Positions 13,386 through 21,502 of a DNA stretch of 22,585 bases are shown in pieces; position 1 is the stretch's first letter; every line of letters begins with the position of its first letter. A model generated the notes under the pieces. The model was not told the DNA's origin. It did not search any database and saw only the letters and a program-made list of their open reading frames with translations. This DNA is from Oscillospiraceae bacterium (GTDB lineage Bacteria; Bacillota; Clostridia; Oscillospirales; Ruminococcaceae): positions 1 through 22,585 of the forward strand of contig SVNB01000010.1 in NCBI GenBank assembly GCA_015067125.1, given 5' to 3'. A program made the translations under genes and the position numbers.

Positions 13386-14621
13386 ATGAGCGTAAACTTC
13401 AGTGTGGTCCGAGTTGAAAAGAGAACACGACAGAACGTTGAAAAATTCGAACGCCACATTGAAAGAAAAAATGAAAATTATTCAAACATGAACGTGGATC
13501 TTTCGCAGACAGAAAACAACATACATTTCAAATCCTGCGATATGACCTACACCGAAAAGCTTAATGAAATGATAAAAGAAGGTAAAGCCTCATTATGGAA
13601 TATCAAAAAAGATTCCCCGATTTTTAATGAGCTTATCTTCGATGTAAATACACAGTATTTTTACCAGAACGGCGGTTACGAATTTGCAAAGAAATTCTAT
13701 GAAGAAGCTTTCCACTTTGCGGAAGAGCTTTACGGAAGCGAATATATCCTTTCTGCGGTTATGCACGCCGACGAGGTGAACCTCGGCCTTTCCGATGAGA
13801 TAAACACTTATTATCACTATCACATGCATGTTATGGCTCTACCGGTTGTGGAAAAGGAAGTGCGCTGGACAAAACGCTGCAAAGATAAATCCCTGGTAGG
13901 CAAGGTCAAGAGAATAGAAATGCAGGTAAGCCATTCAAAGAAATGGTATTCCGAAAAAGTTACTGATGAAAACGGGAATATGTATTACAACTATTCCTAT
14001 TCCATCTTGCAGGATAAGTTCTGGGAATATATGCAGAACGCAGGATTCCGCAACTTTGAACGCGGCGAAAAAGGAAGCACTGCGGAACATCTTTCATCTC
14101 TGCAACATCAAATCGAAAAGGATAAGCGCAGACTTCTTGAAGCAGAATACGAAGCGCAGAAAGCAGAAAAAGCTCTTGCCGAAATCAAACCTATACAAAT
14201 AGAAACGGAGCAAATTGATGAAATCGTAAAGAAAAAAATCCTCGGCAAAATCCAAATGTCCGCCGAGGATTATGAAAAGCTTACCACTCTTGCAAAAGAA
14301 GGTATTGCGAATCGATATGAAATCGCGAAGCAAAAAACTGTTATTGAACAGAAAAACGATAAGATTTCATTCCTGGAGGACGAACTTAACGAGCTGAAAA
14401 AGAAATGCAAACCGTTCCTTGAAGCTTTGAAAATCGCACCAAAGAAAATAATGGAATTTATCGAAGAAATCATAAAACCGCCGGAAAAGGCTGTTCAAAA
14501 AGCTGAGGAGGATAAACCTTCTCAGTGGGAAATAACCATCGGACCGAAGAAACCGTCTCAACCGGAAATTAAACATGAACAGCCTAAACGAAACAAAAAG
14601 AAAGGAGATTATGAAAGATGA
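13386..14621 (+). CDS. mobV: MobV-family relaxase (Mob/Pre)
   Basis: The protein has 411 residues from the ATG at 13386, which follows AAGGGAG. MobV motif I is recognisable as HIERKNENYSNMNVDLSQTENN (residues 24-45), and motif III as HADE (127-130) followed by YYHYHMHVMALP (142-153), whose histidines bind the metal at the nicking site. The C-terminal third is a long charged coiled coil (SLQHQIEKDKRRLLEAEYEAQKAEKALAE), then a Pro/Lys-rich tail. It should nick oriT immediately upstream and pilot the strand using a helper's conjugation machinery. The ATGA overlap with the next gene indicates coupling. Confidence 0.9.
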   Translation: MSVNFSVVRVEKRTRQNVEKFERHIERKNENYSNMNVDLSQTENNIHFKSCDMTYTEKLNEMIKEGKASLWNIKKDSPIFNELIFDVNTQYFYQNGGYEFAKKFYEEAFHFAEELYGSEYILSAVMHADEVNLGLSDEINTYYHYHMHVMALPVVEKEVRWTKRCKDKSLVGKVKRIEMQVSHSKKWYSEKVTDENGNMYYNYSYSILQDKFWEYMQNAGFRNFERGEKGSTAEHLSSLQHQIEKDKRRLLEAEYEAQKAEKALAEIKPIQIETEQIDEIVKKKILGKIQMSAEDYEKLTTLAKEGIANRYEIAKQKTVIEQKNDKISFLEDELNELKKKCKPFLEALKIAPKKIMEFIEEIIKPPEKAVQKAEEDKPSQWEITIGPKKPSQPEIKHEQPKRNKKKGDYER

Positions 14622-14992
14622 AAGAGTATTATACAAACGAGAAAACCGGGATAAGCTATACGCTGCGGGGAGATTATTATCTCCCCGACCTTTTACCCGC
14701 TGAAGAAGAATTTGAAATCGGAATCTGGGGTCAGCGTTATCTGCATTTCATCAAAAAGCACCGCAAAGTTTTCTATACAAATCTTCTCACAACTGGCGTG
14801 CTCAACAAGCACCTCGCAGAGGTTGACACCCGTGCTCAAACCATGCTCAATGATTTAATAAAGAAATTCGCAGACCAGGAAGGCGTAAATGAGATGCTCA
14901 AAAAGCAAAATCAAATGGAATGGGTTGGAAGAATGAATAATATCAGGAACCGGGCGGAAAAAATTGTTTATAATGAGGTGCTTTTCAAGTGA
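14618..14992 (+). CDS. tnpV: TnpV-like transposon-encoded protein
   Basis: This 124-residue helical protein matches the TnpV family carried by mobilizable Clostridia elements such as Tn4451-type units: YTNEKTGISYTLRGDYYLPDLLPAEEE at the start, IGIWGQRYLHFIKKHRKVFYTNLLTTG in the middle (the family core), and RNRAEKIVYNEVLFK at the end. Its biochemical role is unknown. It overlaps the relaxase stop by 4 bp and is the last gene before a strong terminator, so it closes the mobilization operon. Confidence 0.85.
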   Translation: MKEYYTNEKTGISYTLRGDYYLPDLLPAEEEFEIGIWGQRYLHFIKKHRKVFYTNLLTTGVLNKHLAEVDTRAQTMLNDLIKKFADQEGVNEMLKKQNQMEWVGRMNNIRNRAEKIVYNEVLFK

Positions 14993-15023
14993 AAAATGCA
15001 CGCATGAAAATGCGTGCATTTTT
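14992..15023. terminator. Bidirectional terminator closing the mobilization operon
   Basis: AAAAATGCACGCAT (14992-15005) pairs perfectly with ATGCGTGCATTTTT (15010-15023) around a GAAA tetraloop. It serves the plus-strand mobilization genes and the converging minus-strand ABC gene. Confidence 0.92.
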
Positions 15024-15044
15024 GAAATTTTGTTTAACCGCTGT

Positions 15045-16646
15045 TTATAATGAATATGTTGCAGACAATTTGTTTTTAATAGATTCCCTTAAGTTGTGAG
15101 TAATAATAATCACTCCAAGTTTTTTATCCTCAAGTAATGCGGATTCAATATCCAAAGCGTTGGCTTCGTCAAGTGCGGACGTTCCTTCATCCATAATGAC
15201 ATACTCAACTTCCCTGATAAGACTTCTTGCCAGGGCGATTCTCTGACGCTGGCCTCCGGAAAGATTTTTACCGTTTTCCATAATTATGGTATCAAGTCCG
15301 TTTGGAAGAGAAGCAACAAATTCATCGAGTTTGCATTTTTTAAGCACTGCGGCAATTTTATCATCATTGTAATCTTTGCCAAGGGTAATATTGAAACGCA
15401 GAGTATCCTGGAAAAGATATACCTGTTGGTCAACATAAGCAACTTTATTATAAAGGCTTTCAAGGTTTACATCGCGCTGTTCAATATCTCCGTAAAGAAT
15501 ATTACCGCTGTATTCCGGAAGCAGCCCGAGAATTGTTTTCACAAGAGTAGTTTTTCCGGAGCCGCTTTCGCCGAGAAGAGCATATTTTTTTCCTGCAGAA
15601 AAAGTATAGTTTATATCTTTAAAAATATTGCGTTCACCATAACTAAAAGAAAGATTTTTAATACTGATTGAGGGAATTTCTTTGATGTTGACTTTTTCTT
15701 TGGCTGATTTTGTATCGCTTTTTTTAAATTTTTCCCAAAGCGGTTTTGAAGCTCGAATGGTCATAAATGCCTGGACCATATCTCCTGCTCCATTAAAGAA
15801 ACTTCCGGAAAGGTTCCCGACGGAAAGCACTGCACCGGTTGCTGTGGAACCTGCTACAACAGCAAGAAGAGTTACAAAAAGCAGCACTATCTGTCCAATC
15901 ATACTGACTGACATAACAAAAGATCTGACGGTTGCGTTGGTTATATTGTAACGAAAGCAGACCTTTTCTGATTTTTCTGATGCATACAGAATTCTTTCAA
16001 CAATTCTTTCTTTTAAATTTGAAAGAAAGAAAACCGAACTGCCCATGATGACATCTTTATAGCTTTCTGTTCCAGTTTCAAGTGCCTTTGAGCGAGCTTC
16101 GTTTACCTTTTGCAGTTTTTTGTTTGCAAGCTGCGGCAAAACGGAAATCAAAACAAGAAGAATAATAGCGGCTACACCTATTTCCCAGCTGAGTAAAAAT
16201 AATGCACCCAATGAAAAAACTGCCGCAGACAAATTTTCCACTGCTGAAAAAAGAGACGAGAAAGACTGACTATAAATCTGCTCTGCATCATTGGTAAGCC
16301 ATGAAACGTAGTTTCCGCTATCTTTTTCGACAAACTCTCTGTAATCCAAAGTGGAGATTTTTTCTCCGATGATTCTGCGAAGGTCATTTTTGATTTTTTG
16401 CTGAAGCTTTGCTTGAGAAATACACGTGATATAGTATATTCCCATTGCAGTTATCCAGATTATCAGCTCAATTAAAAAAGTAATGGTAAGAGCCTTTATT
16501 TTGTCACCTTCATATTCATAGGCGGTGACAAGAAAAGAAAGGGAATAGCCTGCAAAAACCATTGCGAGAGAAGCAATTATATTTAGAATCAAAACTCCCG
16601 AAATACTCAAAAAATTCTTTTTAATGACAGATTTATAATTGCTCAT
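15045..16646 (-). CDS. ABC exporter, fused permease and ATPase
   Basis: The protein has 533 residues: an N-terminal exporter transmembrane domain (about five to six helices, residues 10-300) and a C-terminal ATPase. Visible ATPase motifs are Walker A GESGSGKTT (359-367), Q-loop YVDQQ (around 407), signature LSGGQ (462-466), Walker B VIMDE (483-487) and the H-loop THN (around 517). It would act as a homo- or heterodimer at the membrane. I chose the ATG at 16646 because GGAGGTG lies 7-8 nt upstream; it overlaps the regulator gene by 14 bp. No peptidase domain is present, so bacteriocin processing is unlikely. The substrate is unknown; a drug, peptide or lipid is possible. Confidence 0.92.
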   Translation of the reverse strand: MSNYKSVIKKNFLSISGVLILNIIASLAMVFAGYSLSFLVTAYEYEGDKIKALTITFLIELIIWITAMGIYYITCISQAKLQQKIKNDLRRIIGEKISTLDYREFVEKDSGNYVSWLTNDAEQIYSQSFSSLFSAVENLSAAVFSLGALFLLSWEIGVAAIILLVLISVLPQLANKKLQKVNEARSKALETGTESYKDVIMGSSVFFLSNLKERIVERILYASEKSEKVCFRYNITNATVRSFVMSVSMIGQIVLLFVTLLAVVAGSTATGAVLSVGNLSGSFFNGAGDMVQAFMTIRASKPLWEKFKKSDTKSAKEKVNIKEIPSISIKNLSFSYGERNIFKDINYTFSAGKKYALLGESGSGKTTLVKTILGLLPEYSGNILYGDIEQRDVNLESLYNKVAYVDQQVYLFQDTLRFNITLGKDYNDDKIAAVLKKCKLDEFVASLPNGLDTIIMENGKNLSGGQRQRIALARSLIREVEYVIMDEGTSALDEANALDIESALLEDKKLGVIIITHNLRESIKNKLSATYSL

Positions 16647-17754
16647 TCGGGAACACCTCCTTAAACTCTTCGCGCCAGATTTCAAGCATATACGGAATAT
16701 CTTCATCATCTTCCTCAAGCCTTTCGCCATAGCTTATTCTTCGTTTAAGGCAATCAAGTGCTGTTTCACCGTAAATATCATAAGTCGGCTGAAAATCAAG
16801 GCGCATTCTGTCATAAAGCTCCACTCCCTTGATTTCGTTTATATGTTTATCGTATTTTTTTGCTTTTTCAAGCGCCATTCGAAGATACTTTCTTGCGTTT
16901 TCCAGCTGAATCTTAAAGCAATAAACTTCCGCCATCGTTTCAAGAAGAACACAGTCGTATTTATCAAAATAGCATAGTTTTTCCTCCGGCTGGATTCCAC
17001 GAAAAGCGTTTCTCAACCAGCGGATACAATCCAAAGTTGTATCATAATCTTTGTTTTTAAAAAACACATTTGCATAACCTATCATTGCATAATCAAGATC
17101 AGAAAGGCAGGAGCTAACCGCTTTACCAAGGTACTTTTCTGACTCTGTATTATCGTGCAGGAAATCCGCAAGGATCATACCTATAAAGGCATTGTTTATT
17201 CCGCAGACGTTATATTTTTTCAGAAGTTCAAGAGCTTTTTCATGATTTCCAAGCCAAAGGTAAGTTTTTGCAATTTGAGTGCGAATGGAAGTTTCACTGA
17301 TACTTGCATCGGTATTTTGAGAAATCAATTCACACGCATGTTCAAAAAGTTCAATCGCCCGTGAATATGCCTTTTCGTCATGGTTGCTTTCGCCTTTTGA
17401 AAGGTACATAAGTGCGCTTTGATAGACGATGTCAAAATTATTCGGATATTTTTTAATGGCTTTTTCAGCTTTTGAAGATGCTTCGGAATAATCTCGTTTT
17501 TCAGAGAGCCTTTTTATTTCATCAAGAGCAGCTCCGGCGTCACTGTTTTTCCATTCGTAACCAAGAAGAACGTCGACAGAAACTCCAAATAAATCTGCAA
17601 GCTCCATGATAAGAACAATATCCGGAGTGGAGAAATCTCGTTCCCATTTATACACCGCACCAGCGGTTACTCCAAGGGCTTCTGCTAATTGTTCTTGAGT
17701 CATTTTTCTTTCTTTACGGAATGTTTTTATGTTTTCGGACAGTTTTATTATCAT
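16633..17754 (-). CDS. XRE-type regulator with TPR-like repeats
   Basis: The protein has 373 residues. The N-terminal helix-turn-helix is LSENIKTFRKERKMTQEQLAEALGVTAGAVYKWERDFSTPDIVLIMELADLFGVSVDVLLG (about residues 4-64). The rest is alpha-helical tetratricopeptide-like repeats, for example EKAIKKYPNNFDIVYQSALMYLSKG, YSRAIELFEHACELI and AKTYLWLGNHEKALELLKKY. This layout resembles RRNPP-type peptide-sensing regulators and standalone HTH-TPR proteins. I see no pheromone gene beside it. The ATG at 17754 follows GCGAGGTG. It sits upstream of, and is coupled to, the ABC exporter gene, so it probably controls that gene. Confidence 0.88.
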   Translation of the reverse strand: MIIKLSENIKTFRKERKMTQEQLAEALGVTAGAVYKWERDFSTPDIVLIMELADLFGVSVDVLLGYEWKNSDAGAALDEIKRLSEKRDYSEASSKAEKAIKKYPNNFDIVYQSALMYLSKGESNHDEKAYSRAIELFEHACELISQNTDASISETSIRTQIAKTYLWLGNHEKALELLKKYNVCGINNAFIGMILADFLHDNTESEKYLGKAVSSCLSDLDYAMIGYANVFFKNKDYDTTLDCIRWLRNAFRGIQPEEKLCYFDKYDCVLLETMAEVYCFKIQLENARKYLRMALEKAKKYDKHINEIKGVELYDRMRLDFQPTYDIYGETALDCLKRRISYGERLEEDDEDIPYMLEIWREEFKEVFPNEQL

Positions 17755-17763
17755 TTTCAGCAC

Positions 17764-17936
17764 CTCGCTTTGTTTACAACACTATTTTAGCACGGTGCAA
17801 AACAAAAATGAACATACTAACCATAAGAATAGTAAAATTATTTTTATACTAATAGTATGGGTTATATGATTTAAAAACTGTTTTTAATTAAAAATGATAC
17901 TTACCTTGATTACTTGGGCAATATAATATTATTGAC
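17764..17936. promoter_or_regulatory. Divergent intergenic region with regulator-operon promoter elements
   Basis: For the minus strand, a TAAAAT -10 lies near 17788-17783 with GCACGGTGC, a near-palindrome, just upstream. The -35 is weak. A perfect 13-bp palindrome, ATACTA-A-TAGTAT (17846-17858), lies about 65 bp further upstream, with a partial copy at about 17815-17833. These may bind the XRE-TPR regulator. No gene is seen here. Confidence 0.45.
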
Positions 17937-17960
17937 ATTATAACGGTACACCGTTATAAT
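17932..17960 (+). promoter_or_regulatory. Consensus promoter and 24-bp palindromic operator of the toxin-antitoxin pair
   Basis: TTGACA (17932-17937), exactly 17 bp, then TATAAT (17955-17960). The perfect palindrome ATTATAACGGT-AC-ACCGTTATAAT (17937-17960) fills the whole spacer and the -10 box. A repressor bound here would block polymerase completely. Confidence 0.92.
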
Positions 17961-17982
17961 ATGATTAAGGCAGGTGATTTAA

Positions 17983-18552
17983 TTGACTATTAACGAAATT
18001 ATGAAAAAGAAAAACATAACCAAATATCGTCTGTCCAAAAACAGCGGAATACCCTATTCTACCCTTACGGATATTATAAACGGCAAGACTCAGCTTGAAA
18101 AATGCAGCGCTGAAACGGTTTATCGTCTTTCAAAGGAACTTGAAATTTCAATGGAAGATTTGCTTGCGCCATGCTTTGTTAAGCGCAGCAGTTTTGAGCT
18201 TTTCAAAAGCAATGTTTGCCACAGACTTAAAGAACTTGGCGACATTGATTTCATTATAGAAACTCTTGAAAGCAATGACATAAGAGAATATTATGACCGT
18301 AAATGGTATCCGGAAAGCTTTTATCTTCTTGCAATGCTTGATTATATCAGCCGTATAAATAACATTCCGCTTTGTGATGAATTCACCGACCTCCGCAAGC
18401 AGTCTTTGAGCGAAACCATTTATCCATCAAGTGTTATAGCTATTTCCGCCGCTTCGGACAGCGATTATGCAAAAGAAAAATCCAAAAAAGAAGCAATACC
18501 CGAATTTATGAGATTCAACATCATAGAAAGCGAGGTACGAAATGTCATCTGA
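17983..18552 (+). CDS. XRE-family antitoxin or repressor
   Basis: The protein has 189 residues. An N-terminal Cro/CI-type helix-turn-helix (INEIMKKKNITKYRLSKNSGIPYSTLTDIINGKTQLEKCSAETVYRLSKELEISMEDLL, residues 3-61) is followed by a helical domain with RKWYPESFYLLAMLDYISR. A DNA-binding protein overlapping (11 bp) a nucleotidyltransferase-like gene resembles the AbiEi/AbiEii type of toxin-antitoxin pair, although this antitoxin is not an AbiEi homologue by eye. The start is TTG at 17983 after AGGTGA. It is very likely autoregulated through the 24-bp palindrome upstream. Its antitoxin role is inferred from arrangement. Confidence 0.8.
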   Translation: MTINEIMKKKNITKYRLSKNSGIPYSTLTDIINGKTQLEKCSAETVYRLSKELEISMEDLLAPCFVKRSSFELFKSNVCHRLKELGDIDFIIETLESNDIREYYDRKWYPESFYLLAMLDYISRINNIPLCDEFTDLRKQSLSETIYPSSVIAISAASDSDYAKEKSKKEAIPEFMRFNIIESEVRNVI

Positions 18553-19267
18553 AAATTCAAATTATTTTACAAAAGAAAACCTCAACACCTATCTCAAAGA
18601 GCTTGGTAAAGAATACAAAAAGATAAACGGCAAAAGTATGCCGGCAGAAATCATTCTCATCGGCGGCGCTGCAATCCTTGCAAGCTACGGTTTCAGGGAA
18701 ATGACTACCGACGTTGATGCCGTTATCCATGCGGTTTCTTCCATGAAAGAAGCTGTAAACCATGTGGGTGATAAGTATAATCTTCCCAACGGCTGGCTCA
18801 ATGCCGATTTCATGAAAACGGATTCTTATTCTTCAAAACTCGACCAGTATTCCGTTTATTACAGGGAATTTTCCAATGTGCTCACGGTCCGTACAGTTTC
18901 TGCGGAATACCTTATAGCTATGAAACTTTGCTCCGGAAGAAAATATAAAAAAGACCTTTCGGACGTAATCGGAATTCTTGCGGAACACGAAAAACGTGGC
19001 GAACCTATCGCGATGGGTAGAATAGATAAGGCTGTAACTGATTTGTATGGAAGCTGGGAGAAGATTTCCGAGGATTCCAAAAACTTTATTCAGGAAGCGA
19101 TGGAAAAAGGAAATTTTGAAAAGGCTTATGATGAAATCAGCGCCGAAGAATCCAAGGCAAAAGGGCTGCTCATAAACTTTGAACAAGATTATCCTGGAGT
19201 TACCAACACCGCAAATGTGAATGATATTCTTAAAAATCTTAAGAAGAAAAAAGAAACAGAAAGATAA
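18542..19267 (+). CDS. Nucleotidyltransferase-fold protein (DUF6036-like), candidate toxin
   Basis: The 241-residue protein has the nucleotidyltransferase signature IGGAAILASYG (40-50), then TTDVDAVI (55-62). The Gly-Gly helix turn and the D57-x-D59 pair are the usual metal- and nucleotide-binding positions. The following helix and VRTVSAEYLIAMKLCSGRKYKKDLSDVIGIL match DUF6036/AbiEii-like proteins, where a Lys before a conserved Asp is typical. Relatives of this fold act as toxins that modify tRNA or proteins, or as defence effectors. GAGGTACGAA precedes the ATG. Co-translation with the upstream XRE gene by an 11-bp overlap supports a toxin-antitoxin or abortive-infection pair. The target is unknown. 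Confidence 0.8.
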   Translation: MSSENSNYFTKENLNTYLKELGKEYKKINGKSMPAEIILIGGAAILASYGFREMTTDVDAVIHAVSSMKEAVNHVGDKYNLPNGWLNADFMKTDSYSSKLDQYSVYYREFSNVLTVRTVSAEYLIAMKLCSGRKYKKDLSDVIGILAEHEKRGEPIAMGRIDKAVTDLYGSWEKISEDSKNFIQEAMEKGNFEKAYDEISAEESKAKGLLINFEQDYPGVTNTANVNDILKNLKKKKETER

Positions 19268-19272
19268 AAGAA

Positions 19273-19306
19273 CAACCGCCTCGTGAAAACGGGGCGGTTA
19301 TTTTTT
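19273..19306 (+). terminator. Terminator of the XRE/nucleotidyltransferase operon
   Basis: AACCGCCTCG (19273-19282) pairs with CGGGGCGGTT (19289-19298) with one T-G wobble around TGAAAA, followed by ATTTTTTT. It separates the pair from the restriction-modification genes. Confidence 0.92.
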
Positions 19307-19341
19307 TGCCTTTTTATCGCAAATTATTGACTTTTTTATAC

Positions 19342-19381
19342 AAAATGATATCATTATATCAAGATATAATGATATCATTTT
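19342..19381. promoter_or_regulatory. Perfect 40-bp palindrome upstream of the R-M genes
   Basis: Arms of 19 bp (19342-19360 and 19363-19381) are separated by AA. Each arm contains the self-complementary 12-mer AATGATATCATT (19344-19355 and 19368-19379), centred 24 bp apart. A TTGACT -35 candidate lies at 19327-19332, and -10 candidates (TATCAT near 19349, TATAAT at 19365-19370) fall inside the palindrome. It ends beside the ribosome-binding site of the small ribbon-helix-helix gene, its likely binder. Confidence 0.88.
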
Positions 19382-19394
19382 AGAGGTGATATTT

Positions 19395-19577
19395 TTGGTC
19401 AAAGAAAACAAAGCAAATAGAACCAAACAAGTCCAATTCCGAATGGATCCCGAGTTATTCAATAAACTAAAAGCGACTATTGTGTATGATAAAAACATGC
19501 ATAGTATGGCTGATTTGTTTAATGAAGCTGCTGAAAAGTATTTAAAAGAAAGAGAAATCGGGGGTAACATCAAATGA
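19395..19577 (+). CDS. Small ribbon-helix-helix protein, likely controller of the R-M operon
   Basis: The protein has 60 residues. The pattern is a basic N-terminus, a beta strand KQVQFRMD, helix A PELFNKLKATIVYDK and helix B SMADLFNEAAEKYLKE, which fits the ribbon-helix-helix (MetJ/Arc) fold. Such dimers bind short palindromes, and two palindromic 12-mers lie directly upstream. I place the start at TTG 19395, 5 nt after GAGGTGA; the GTG at 19386 is inside that site. It overlaps the nuclease-methyltransferase start by 4 bp. It probably plays the role that helix-turn-helix C proteins play in other R-M systems. Confidence 0.75.
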   Translation: MVKENKANRTKQVQFRMDPELFNKLKATIVYDKNMHSMADLFNEAAEKYLKEREIGGNIK

Positions 19578-21502
19578 CAAGACATGATATGATTGAGCGT
19601 ATCGGTAATGCATATATAACATCTAACATCGAAGGCGGAGAATATAGTTACATTCAAGAAGCTGGTTCCAGAGCAAATCTTGAGAGCGCTTTAGGACATG
19701 GTTTTTCACATTATAAACTCGACATTCGTTTTGAAAAAGACGATGTTGTCGTTCTTGTTGAAACCAAGCAGATTTTTAGACAGTCCGATGAAGCACAGCT
19801 TGATGAATATTTACAGGAAGAAAAAGCTCTGCATCCCGGAAAGAAAATAATTGCAATTCTCGCAAACACAAATAACAATGATATCAAAGTTTGGAAGTCC
19901 GTTGTCGATGATGAGCACGTTTTACAAAGCGAAACTGTACTTGACAGTATGGAACATTATGTCAAGTTGTTTGAAACCAACAAGCAAAACGATAGAGAAA
20001 AGGTATTAAAAAATACTTATGATTTAAATGAGTTGCTCCATAAAATGGATATAGATGAAAGACTCCGCAGCCAGTTTGTTGGAACTACCCTCCTCTACCT
20101 CAAAATGTTGGTGGAAAGATTTGGTGCAAAAAAGATTGACGAAGAGCTAAAGAAAGCGTTAGACGCCTATTGGTCTGTAATGATAGATGGCAAGCAGCTT
20201 CGCGCTGCCATTGAGGCCACATTAGAAAGTTTGCTTGATGGGTCTGATAACAAGGCAAAGAAAATAGAGCTCCTTCAGAAAAATGTTCTTAATGACCAAA
20301 AGGTTAAGAAGCTTTCAATTGAAAACTGGATTAAAATTTTGGATACTATCCTTATGGATATTTACAAATATATTGATATAAACAGTTCTGAAGGTCAGGA
20401 TATCCTCAACCTGTTTTTCATTGCATTTAATAAATATACCGGAAAAGCTGATAAAAACCAGGCATTCACTCCGGACCATATAACCGAATTTATGTGCAGA
20501 CTGACTGAGGTTGACAGAACAAAACGTGTACTTGATATAACATGCGGCAGCGGTTCGTTCCTTGTTCAGGCCATGGTTAAAGAACTCGCCGATTGCAGCA
20601 GAGATAAAACCGAGGAAGAAGCAAAAGCTTTACAAGAAATTGTTAAAAAAGAACATATTTATGGTATTGAAGTCGAAGAAAAAGCTTATGGTCTTTCTAC
20701 AACCAATATGCTGATCCATGGTGACGGAAATTCAAACATTAAATTCGGTAGCTGTTTTGATTGCAAGGCATTTATTAAAATTGCTGATCCGGATATAGTT
20801 TTAATGAACCCTCCTTATAATGCAAAACCAATCGGAATTCCTGCAAAATATAAAAAAGATTGGGGAAAAGCAAAAGACGGTAAGGAAGACCCAACCAAGG
20901 GTTTTGTATTTATTCATTATCTTTCTGATGTTATAGCAGAGATGAATAAAGAACGCGAAAGTAGCGGCCAACCAAGAAAAACCGTTAAGCTTGCTGTATT
21001 GCTTCCTGTATCTGCCGCGATAGGAACAAGCACAATTATCGAAAATGAAAAAATAAATATGCTCAAAAATAATACTCTTGAGGCAGTATTTACACTTCCT
21101 AACGAAATTTTCTATCCGGGTGCTTCTGCTTCTGCTTGTTGCATGTTGTTCACATTAGGAAAACCGCATAAAAAACCGGATGGGACAGTTAATAAAACCT
21201 TCTTTGGATACTGCAAAGACGATGGCTTCAAAAAGAAGAAAAATCTCGGAAGAATTGAACAATTCGATGAAAACAATAATTCCAAATGGAAAGCAATCGA
21301 AGAAGAGTGGCTCTATCTTTTCAACAACAAAGAAGCTATAGATGGAAAGTCCTCTACTGCTGTGGTGGACGGAAAATCAGAATGGCTTTGCGAAGCATAT
21401 ATGAAAACTGATTACAGCAAACTTTCTCAGGATGATTTCCAACGAACATTAAATAATTATCTTGCTTATTTGATGAAAGAAGGTAGGATATATGAATCTT
21501 GA
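19574..21502 (+). CDS. Fused nuclease and N6-adenine DNA methyltransferase (BcgI A-like, Type IIB candidate)
   Basis: The protein has 642 residues. The N-terminal 120 residues carry a PD-(D/E)xK nuclease pattern: D50 in YKLDIRF, then VVLVETK with E63 and K65. A helical spacer runs to about 290. The methyltransferase part has NQAFTP (295-300), motif I DITCGSGSF (321-329) for S-adenosylmethionine, and motif IV NPPY (412-415) for adenine-N6 catalysis. Size and order match the A subunit of BcgI, a Type IIB enzyme that cuts on both sides of its site, rather than a plain Type I HsdM. The specificity gene follows with an 11-bp overlap. No separate HsdR gene is seen before the window ends. The call is by motif reading only. 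Confidence 0.85.
   Translation: MTRHDMIERIGNAYITSNIEGGEYSYIQEAGSRANLESALGHGFSHYKLDIRFEKDDVVVLVETKQIFRQSDEAQLDEYLQEEKALHPGKKIIAILANTNNNDIKVWKSVVDDEHVLQSETVLDSMEHYVKLFETNKQNDREKVLKNTYDLNELLHKMDIDERLRSQFVGTTLLYLKMLVERFGAKKIDEELKKALDAYWSVMIDGKQLRAAIEATLESLLDGSDNKAKKIELLQKNVLNDQKVKKLSIENWIKILDTILMDIYKYIDINSSEGQDILNLFFIAFNKYTGKADKNQAFTPDHITEFMCRLTEVDRTKRVLDITCGSGSFLVQAMVKELADCSRDKTEEEAKALQEIVKKEHIYGIEVEEKAYGLSTTNMLIHGDGNSNIKFGSCFDCKAFIKIADPDIVLMNPPYNAKPIGIPAKYKKDWGKAKDGKEDPTKGFVFIHYLSDVIAEMNKERESSGQPRKTVKLAVLLPVSAAIGTSTIIENEKINMLKNNTLEAVFTLPNEIFYPGASASACCMLFTLGKPHKKPDGTVNKTFFGYCKDDGFKKKKNLGRIEQFDENNNSKWKAIEEEWLYLFNNKEAIDGKSSTAVVDGKSEWLCEAYMKTDYSKLSQDDFQRTLNNYLAYLMKEGRIYES

Noticed and set aside
14521..14535. 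A copy of the guaA 3' end as a right attachment site
   Set aside because: The similarity to GAGTGGGAATAA is short and lies within the relaxase gene. No true second copy was found in the window.
19342..19381. The 40-bp palindrome as a rho-independent terminator
   Set aside because: The arms are very AT-rich and there is no following U-tract. A proper GC-rich terminator already lies at 19273-19306, so an operator is the better reading.
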